Origin: Mycobacterium arosiense ATCC BAA-1401 = DSM 45069 | GTDB taxonomy: Bacteria > Actinomycetota > Actinomycetes > Mycobacteriales > Mycobacteriaceae | Assembly (NCBI RefSeq): GCF_002086125.1 | Contig: NZ_MVHG01000008.1 | Span: 50,024-114,023, forward strand | Direction of reading: 5' to 3' | Length of the DNA: 64,000 nt | Shown: piece by piece, positions 59,057 through 64,000 of the stretch | How the letters are laid out: the number at the start of each line of letters is the position of its first letter | How positions within the stretch are numbered: position 1 is the stretch's first letter | The notes under the pieces: generated by a model | What the model was told of the DNA's origin: nothing | What the model saw: only the letters and a program-made list of their open reading frames with translations | Database searches by the model: none | Made by a program: the position numbers and the translations under genes

Positions 59057-59808
59057 GACGCTCCTCCGGATCCCGGGCGGGGTTTGGTGTTGCGGCCCAT
59101 GACCCGTTCTGCGGCCTGCCAGTGTGGGTCGGCAACCCATAGTCGCGCAAAGGATGCTATCGCCTCATCAGGAGAAACTCCGCGGATTACGCGCTTTATC
59201 TCCGTGGCCGGGCGGCGGGCAAGCGACCTCGCGACCGCTCGCCAGCCCTCGTCGGGTGAGTCGAAGACGCCGCGGGGCAGCACCCGGTCCACCAGACCGA
59301 TCCGCTCGGCCTCGGCCGCGCCGAGGGCGATTCCGGAACCGGCCAACAACAGCGCCTTGCTCCTTCCGACCAGCGCGGCCAGCCGCTCGGCTCCGCCCCA
59401 GGCCGGCATGATCTCCAGCTGCACCTGGTTGAAGGCGATCTTGACATCGTCGGCGGCCACGCGGATGTCGGCGGCGACCGCGACTTCGGCGCCGCCACCG
59501 AACGCGTGACCGTTGAGCGCGGCGATGACGGGGGCGGGGAAGTCCGCCAGCTGATCGCAGATGGACCGCATCCGTCGGGCCATCGCCGCGGCGTCGTCCT
59601 CGGTCCGCAGCGCGCTCAATTCCTTGAGGTCACCGCCGGAGACGAAGGCCTTGTCCCCGGCGCCCTTGATCACCAGCGCCTGCGCGTCCGCCGCCGCGTC
59701 CAGCGCCTTCTCCAGCTGGTCCATGGTGTCCAGACCAATGGCGTTGCGCGCGTGCGGGCGGTCGATGGTGACCACGGCCAACCCGTCGTCGATCTCCAGG
59801 TCCACCAT
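59053..59808 (-). CDS. enoyl-CoA hydratase/isomerase family protein
   Basis: A 251-residue crotonase, starting at ATG 59808 although the ribosome site is weak. Motifs are VVTIDRPHARNAIGLDTMDQ, AFVSGGDLKELSAL (oxyanion loop), LNGHAFGGGAEVAVAADIRV and QLEIMPAWGGAERLAALVG. It probably adds water across the double bond made by an ACAD. Downstream and translationally coupled is the MmpS-like exported gene, an unusual partner. It is divergent from the lipoprotein at 59920. Confidence 0.92.
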   Translation of the reverse strand: MVDLEIDDGLAVVTIDRPHARNAIGLDTMDQLEKALDAAADAQALVIKGAGDKAFVSGGDLKELSALRTEDDAAAMARRMRSICDQLADFPAPVIAALNGHAFGGGAEVAVAADIRVAADDVKIAFNQVQLEIMPAWGGAERLAALVGRSKALLLAGSGIALGAAEAERIGLVDRVLPRGVFDSPDEGWRAVARSLARRPATEIKRVIRGVSPDEAIASFARLWVADPHWQAAERVMGRNTKPRPGSGGAS

Positions 59809-59847
59809 GTTCGTGTGATCGCTCCTCGGCAAGAACCCGATATTGGC

Positions 59848-59866
59848 ATTCTCTTTTCGCGAGAAT
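59848..59866. promoter_or_regulatory. two facing half-sites of the recurring palindrome
   Basis: ATTCTC (59848-59853) and GAGAAT (59861-59866) are perfect half-sites separated by 7 nt and in inverted order compared with the full 15-bp palindrome. Each could belong to a degenerate site. They lie between the hydratase start (59808) and the lipoprotein start (59920), so regulation of one or both is possible. Confidence 0.35.
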
Positions 59867-59919
59867 AACATCATCGCTGCAGCCCACGAACTTTCGCCGG
59901 CGAGATTCGAGGTAACTCG

Positions 59920-60339
59920 GTGCGGAGCCCAATCGTGACCGCCACGGCGGTCCTGACCGTCGCCTTGGTCGCGTCGTGCACCTCGGGGCCGCCGACCCAA
60001 CTCGCCAGCACGGCATCAGTCACCGTCAACGGCAACGACCGGAATTTTCACATCGTCAAATGCGGCCAACGCGAATGGACGCGGACGATCGACATCGGTA
60101 GCGATTTCGCCGGCGCCAAGCTGATCGTCGACGAGAACGCCCAACCGCCGACCCTCGAGTCGGTGCGCATCCAGAACCTGGGTGGCTTCACCGGGATGTA
60201 CTCCCGGGGCGGCGACGGGACCGGCGACCTGAGCGTGTCGGGTGACAAATTCACCGTCAGCGGCAAAGCCAACGGCTACAAGACCGACAAACCCAGCGAA
60301 CCGGCCACCGCCACGTACAGGATTTTCGTGTCGTGCTGA
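59920..60339 (+). CDS. LpqH-like lipoprotein
   Basis: A 139-residue lipoprotein of the LpqH/19-kDa antigen family. The signal IVTATAVLTVALVASC ends in a lipobox with lipidated Cys at residue 20. The exported beta domain contains ASVTVNGNDRNFHIVKCGQR, then LESVRIQNLGGFTGMYSRG and DKFTVSGKANGYKTDKPS, and ends IFVSC; the two mature Cys probably pair. It should be anchored in the outer leaflet of the plasma membrane. Start GTG 59920. Confidence 0.87.
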   Translation: MRSPIVTATAVLTVALVASCTSGPPTQLASTASVTVNGNDRNFHIVKCGQREWTRTIDIGSDFAGAKLIVDENAQPPTLESVRIQNLGGFTGMYSRGGDGTGDLSVSGDKFTVSGKANGYKTDKPSEPATATYRIFVSC

Positions 60340-60388
60340 CGCGTCGTACCGCGGTCCGGCGGGGCCACGTTGCGATTGGGCGGCTGTA

Positions 60389-60403
60389 GAGAATAGTATT
60401 CTC
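60389..60403. promoter_or_regulatory. perfect operator-like palindrome (site 5)
   Basis: GAGAAT-AGT-ATTCTC, identical to the minus strand of site 2. TATTCT at 60397-60402 is a good -10, followed by a short leader with AAGAAGGAGG and the start at 60426. It should control the four-gene operon 60426-63895. Confidence 0.73.
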
Positions 60404-60425
60404 ACAAATCAAGAAGGAGGATTTC

Positions 60426-61616
60426 ATGGGGCAGTTGTCGCATCGGGAAGACGTCCCGTTTCCGATCTTTGACGCGGACAACCATCTATACGAGCCGCCG
60501 GAGGCGCTGACCAAGTTCCTGCCCAAGGCTTATCAGGACTACGTCCAGTACGTGCAGGTCAACGGGCGGACAAAGATCGCCATCCGCGGCCACATCAGCA
60601 ACTACATTCCCAACCCGACCTTCGAGGTCGTCGCCCGGCCGGGCGCCTGGGAGGAGTACTTCAAGTACGGCAACCCGGACGGCAAGAGCAAGCGCGAGCT
60701 GTTCGGCGAGCCGATGCGCGCGATCCCGGCGTTCTTCGAGCCCGGCCCGCGCCTGGAGAAGATGAACGAGCTGGGCCTGGACCGCACGTTGATGTTCCCC
60801 ACGCTGGCCAGCCTGCTCGAGGAGCGGCTGCGCGACGACCCGGTGGCCATCCACGTGCTGGTCCACGCGCTGAACGAGTGGCTCGACGACGTCTGGGGCT
60901 TCAACTACCAGAACCGCATCTTCACCACCCCGGTCATCACGCTGCCGATTGTCGAGAAGGCGATCGAAGAACTGGAATGGGCCGTCAAGCGCGGTGCCCG
61001 GGCCATTTTGATCCGCCCGGCTCCCGTCCCCGGCTTCCGCGGTCCGCGGTCGTTCGCGGTGCCCGAGTTCGACCCGTTCTGGGAGCGGGTCGTCGAGCAC
61101 GACGTGCTGGTTGGCATGCACTCCAGCGACAGCGGCTACTCCCGTTACACCTCCGAGTGGGACGGCGCCGAACAGGAGATGTTGCCGTTCCAAACCAACG
61201 CGATGGGCATCCTCAACGAATGGCGGCCGATCCAGGATGCGGTGGGCTCGTGGGTGATCCACGGCGCGCTCTACCGCCACCCGAAGCTGAAGGTCGCGAT
61301 CGTCGAGGCCGGTTCGAAGTGGATGACCCCGCTGTTGGACGGCCTGACCGAGGTCTTCCGCAAGGCCCCGGAGGCTTTCCCGAGCGACCCCGTCGAGATG
61401 GTCAAGAACCGGATCCATGTCAGCCCGTTCTTCGAGGACGGCATCGACGATCTGATCAGCCTCGTCGGTGTGGATCAGGTCTTGTACGGCTCGGACTGGC
61501 CGCACCCGGAAGGGCTGGCAGAACCGACGTTCTACGTCAACGCGCTGTCGCACCTGCCCGTTGACGACCAGGCCAAGATCATGGGCGGCAACCTCGGTCG
61601 GCTCGTCACGGTGTGA
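60426..61616 (+). CDS. ACMSD-like amidohydrolase
   Basis: A 396-residue amidohydrolase-2 protein with a very strong ribosome site (AAGAAGGAGG). The metal motif is FPIFDADNHLYEPPEAL (D18-N-H20), later signatures are VLVGMHSSDSGYSR and VLYGSDWPHPEGL with the final Asp, so all canonical ligands are present. It differs from the proteins at 8769, 28653 and 29828 in sequence but shares their design. It overlaps the FadD gene start (GTGA), suggesting that its product or substrate is an acid activated by FadD. Confidence 0.92.
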   Translation: MGQLSHREDVPFPIFDADNHLYEPPEALTKFLPKAYQDYVQYVQVNGRTKIAIRGHISNYIPNPTFEVVARPGAWEEYFKYGNPDGKSKRELFGEPMRAIPAFFEPGPRLEKMNELGLDRTLMFPTLASLLEERLRDDPVAIHVLVHALNEWLDDVWGFNYQNRIFTTPVITLPIVEKAIEELEWAVKRGARAILIRPAPVPGFRGPRSFAVPEFDPFWERVVEHDVLVGMHSSDSGYSRYTSEWDGAEQEMLPFQTNAMGILNEWRPIQDAVGSWVIHGALYRHPKLKVAIVEAGSKWMTPLLDGLTEVFRKAPEAFPSDPVEMVKNRIHVSPFFEDGIDDLISLVGVDQVLYGSDWPHPEGLAEPTFYVNALSHLPVDDQAKIMGGNLGRLVTV

Positions 61617-63076
61617 CGTATAGCTTGCCCGGGGGAGAGCCGGCCAATCGGGCATGGCGGACCATCCCCGAGATGGTCTTGAGCGCATCGGACCGGTTCG
61701 GCGACGCCGAAGCAGTCGTCGACGGTCCGCTGCGTTTGACTTTCGCCCAGGTCGTCGAGCGAATCCGATGCGCCGCAGGGGCTTTCGCCGATCTCGGCGT
61801 CGAAAAGGGTGACCGGGTCGCGATCTGGGCACCCAACTCGGCCGAGTGGATCATCGCCGCGTTCGGGTTGCTCACCGCGGGCGGTGTGCTCGTCCCGGTC
61901 AACACGCGGTTCAAAACCGAAGAGGCCGGCGACGTCATCGGCCGCAGCAAGGTGAAGGCCGTGCTGGTGCAGAAGGGCTTTCTGGATCAGGACTACACCG
62001 CTCCCGCCGGGGTGCCGGTCATCGACCTGAAGTCCGACTTCCTGTCCAGCGGTTCACCGTTAGAGCGTCCGGTGAGCGGCACCGATACCTCGGACATCAT
62101 CTTCACCTCGGGCACGACCGGGCGCCCCAAGGGCGCGATGCTCAACCACGGCCAAACGCTGCGCATGTACGAGGAGTGGGCGACGCTCGCGGACCTGCGT
62201 CAGGGCGACCGCTATTTGCAGATCAACCCGTACTTCCACACGTTCGGGCTCAAGGCCGGCCTCGTCACGTCTTTCCTGCGCGGTGCGACGATGCTGCCCG
62301 TCGCGGTGTTCGACGTCGACAGGGTCGTGAACCTCATTGAACGCGAACGCATTACGATGCTTCCCGGACCGCCGACGCTGTATCACTCGTTGCTGACGGT
62401 GGGGGACAAGTCCAAGCTGTCGTCGCTGCGTGCGGGGGTGACCGGCGCCGCCGACATTCCCGTCGAGCTGGTGCGGCGCATCCATGACGAGCTGCCGTTC
62501 CAGACGCTGATGACGGGTTACGGCCTCACCGAGGCCGGCAACGTCACCCTCTCGCTCCCCGGCGACTCCTTCGAGGATGTGGCCACCACCGCGGGCGTGC
62601 CATGCGACGGGGTCGAGGTGCGCATCGCCGATGACGGCGAGGTGCTGGTCCGCGGGTACGGCGTCATGCAGGGGTATCTCGACGAACCGGAGGCCACCGC
62701 CCAAGCGATCGACGACGAGGGGTGGCTGCACACCGGAGATTTGGGGGAGTTCACCGAGTCCGGTCGGCTGCGCATCGTCGGCCGGAAAAAGGACATGTTC
62801 ATCGTCGGTGGGTTCAACGCCTATCCGGCCGAGATCGAGGGCTTCCTGCTCAACCACCCGGCCGTCGCGCAGGCGGCCGTCCTCGGTGTCCCCGACGAGC
62901 GGATGGGCCAGGTGGGCAAGGCCTTCGTGGTCCGTAACGCCGATGTCAGCGCCGAAGAGTTGATCGCCTGGTGCCGCGACCGGATGGCCGGATTCAAAGT
63001 GCCGCGCGCGGTAGAGTTCCTTGATTCACTTCCACTCAACGCCACCGGGAAGGTGATGAAGGACCAACTGCGATGA
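61613..63076 (+). CDS. acyl-CoA synthetase (FadD-type, AMP-forming)
   Basis: A 487-residue AMP-forming acid-CoA ligase. Adenylate motifs are DIIFTSGTTGRPKGAMLNHG, MTGYGLTEAGNVTLSLPG, GWLHTGDLGEFTESGR and GRKKDMFIVGGFNAYPAEIE; the C-terminal Lys is in LPLNATGKVMKDQLR. Both domains are complete. It activates a carboxylic acid to its CoA ester through an acyl-adenylate. GTG 61613 overlaps the amidohydrolase stop and its stop overlaps the next start. Confidence 0.94.
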   Translation: MTYSLPGGEPANRAWRTIPEMVLSASDRFGDAEAVVDGPLRLTFAQVVERIRCAAGAFADLGVEKGDRVAIWAPNSAEWIIAAFGLLTAGGVLVPVNTRFKTEEAGDVIGRSKVKAVLVQKGFLDQDYTAPAGVPVIDLKSDFLSSGSPLERPVSGTDTSDIIFTSGTTGRPKGAMLNHGQTLRMYEEWATLADLRQGDRYLQINPYFHTFGLKAGLVTSFLRGATMLPVAVFDVDRVVNLIERERITMLPGPPTLYHSLLTVGDKSKLSSLRAGVTGAADIPVELVRRIHDELPFQTLMTGYGLTEAGNVTLSLPGDSFEDVATTAGVPCDGVEVRIADDGEVLVRGYGVMQGYLDEPEATAQAIDDEGWLHTGDLGEFTESGRLRIVGRKKDMFIVGGFNAYPAEIEGFLLNHPAVAQAAVLGVPDERMGQVGKAFVVRNADVSAEELIAWCRDRMAGFKVPRAVEFLDSLPLNATGKVMKDQLR

Positions 63077-63699
63077 ACAACGGCGACATTCACTCGATGG
63101 TGATCGCGTCGGACTATCGCGTCCCCGATCCGACCCGGGTGTGGCCGCTGCTGCAACGCAATAAGTCCGCCCTGGCCGACATCGGCGCCCACCACGTGCT
63201 GGTCTACACCTCGACACACGACCATGGCCGGGTGTTGGTGATGATCGGCGTCCACAGCCGTGAGCCGATCGTGGAGCTGCTGCGCTCCCGGGTCTTCTTC
63301 GACTGGTTCGATGAGGCCGGCGTCGAGGACATTCCGGCGGTCTTCGCCGGCGAGATCGTCGACAGGTTCATCGCGCAGCCACCGAAAACCCCTGCGGCGC
63401 CGGGTGTGGTGGTGGCCGCGATCACCTCGGTCAACGACGTGTCCCTGCTGACCTCCGAAGTCGGCATGGCGATGGACAGGTTCACCTCTGCCGGAATCCG
63501 AAAGACGTGGGTGTTCAGGGCTTTTGACGACGACCATGAGGTGCTGATCCTGCAGGAGTTTCCCGACGAGGAGAGCGCGCGGCGCTGGATCGACCACCCC
63601 GATGCCGCGGCGCAGTGGATGTCCGGGGCGGGCATCGGTGCCTACCCACCGCTGTTCGTCGGCCGATTCTTCGACATGATGCGCATCGAGGCGGACTGA
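63073..63699 (+). CDS. hypothetical protein coupled to FadD
   Basis: A 208-residue soluble protein whose ATG overlaps the FadD stop (ATGA). It contains two similar halves of about 95 residues: HVLVYTSTHDHGRVLVMIGV in the first and WVFRAFDDDHEVLILQEFPD in the second, each with a strand-turn-strand pattern and an acidic helix (FFDWFDEAGVEDIPAVFAGE, ARRWIDHPDAAAQWMSGAG). This looks like a tandem of ferredoxin-like alpha+beta domains. The function is unknown. Confidence 0.78.
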   Translation: MNNGDIHSMVIASDYRVPDPTRVWPLLQRNKSALADIGAHHVLVYTSTHDHGRVLVMIGVHSREPIVELLRSRVFFDWFDEAGVEDIPAVFAGEIVDRFIAQPPKTPAAPGVVVAAITSVNDVSLLTSEVGMAMDRFTSAGIRKTWVFRAFDDDHEVLILQEFPDEESARRWIDHPDAAAQWMSGAGIGAYPPLFVGRFFDMMRIEAD

Positions 63700-63709
63700 G
63701 GGCTCGCCG

Positions 63710-63895
63710 GTGGTCGTATGCCTGTGCAACGGCGTCACCAGCCAAACCGTGACCGAGGCCGTGGAATGCGGGGCGTCGACCACCAAGGAAGTCGCCCAGG
63801 CATGTGGCGCGGGCGCCGACTGCGGTCGCTGCCGGCGCACGGTGCGGGCCATCCTGCGATCCTTTAGCCCGCAGCGAACGCCGAACTCCCGCTAG
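63710..63895 (+). CDS. Bfd-like [2Fe-2S] protein
   Basis: A 61-residue protein with the bacterioferritin-associated ferredoxin pattern: CLCNGVTSQTV and later CGAGADCGRC give the four cluster Cys. Bfd proteins mobilise iron from bacterioferritin, but no bacterioferritin gene is in view, and in this operon it could instead be an electron carrier. GTG 63710 is 10 bp after the previous stop. Confidence 0.87.
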   Translation: MVVCLCNGVTSQTVTEAVECGASTTKEVAQACGAGADCGRCRRTVRAILRSFSPQRTPNSR

Positions 63896-63921
63896 GAGCT
63901 TGCTGAATTAGGGGTTTGTGG

Positions 63922-63996
63922 GGCGGGGCGTCTCGAGCCGTCTCGCGGCGTGTTGGAGTCAGACCCTCGGGTCGACAGAAAAGAGATCGCCCCGCC
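63922..63996. other. GC-rich inverted repeat at the right edge
   Basis: GGCGGGGCG at 63922-63930 and CGCCCCGCC at 63988-63996 form a perfect 9-bp inverted repeat with a 57-nt spacer. A preceding stretch (TTGCTGAATTAGGGGTTTGT) is less GC-rich than the surroundings. It could be a long terminator-like stem or the terminal part of an insertion sequence starting beyond the window; no transposase is visible. Confidence 0.25.
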
Positions 63997-64000
63997 GGGT

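Overview
The window is a high-GC stretch of a mycobacterial chromosome, most likely a slow-growing, M. avium-complex-like species. The genus call rests on a complete yrbE-mce operon with Mce-associated membrane proteins, LpqH- and MmpS-like exported proteins, many GTG and TTG starts, and dense FadE/FadD, P450 and one-cluster ferredoxin genes. No tRNA, rRNA, CRISPR array or complete insertion sequence is visible.

Layout. 1-13.8 kb: a TetR regulator divergent from a 391-residue acyl-CoA dehydrogenase (ACAD); a seven-gene minus-strand operon (AhpD-like, Rieske oxygenase, small protein, amidohydrolase, NTF2-like, two ACADs); a plus-strand amidohydrolase, ACAD and thiolase; and a second TetR. 14-17.2 kb: P450-ferredoxin-DUF1330 facing ferredoxin-P450. 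17.4-20.8 kb: a DUF35-thiolase fusion with a hydrolase and a dehydrogenase. 21.4-27.3 kb: epimerase, unknown protein and LLM oxidoreductase; then a NuoF-like flavoprotein, ferredoxin and ACAD. 27.4-30.9 kb: two ACMSD-like amidohydrolases, a Rieske ferredoxin and a hydrolase. 31.2-34.6 kb: two internally deleted genes, then an ACAD pair. 34.6-52.7 kb: the yrbE-mce operon flanked on both sides by duplicated Mas gene pairs, with P450, ferredoxin, SDR and CoA-transferase genes inserted on the left. 53.3-56.5 kb: a TetR divergent from four membrane proteins, including NorE/NorF-like ones. 56.5-64 kb: P450, TetR, enoyl-CoA hydratase, lipoprotein, an amidohydrolase-FadD operon and a Bfd-like protein.

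Taken together this looks like an import and degradation module for an unidentified, probably ring-containing lipid: Mce uptake; P450 and Rieske hydroxylation fed by ferredoxins; CoA activation; beta-oxidation-like dehydrogenation and hydration; thiolase or aldolase cleavage; and amidohydrolase/hydrolase steps. The substrate is not shown by the sequence.

The strongest unexplained signal is a 15-bp palindrome, GAGAAT-N3-ATTCTC. It is perfect at five places (80, 930, 8415, 32276, 60389) and imperfect at several more, nearly always just upstream of a catabolic operon and, at four of the five perfect copies, overlapping a -10-like hexamer. One perfect copy lies between the TetR gene at 157-894 and its divergent ACAD. 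This suggests a dispersed regulon under that repressor. Separate palindromes lie next to the other three TetR genes. A second pattern is that Glu-containing and Glu-lacking ACAD genes sit side by side, while two Glu-lacking paralogues have no such neighbour.
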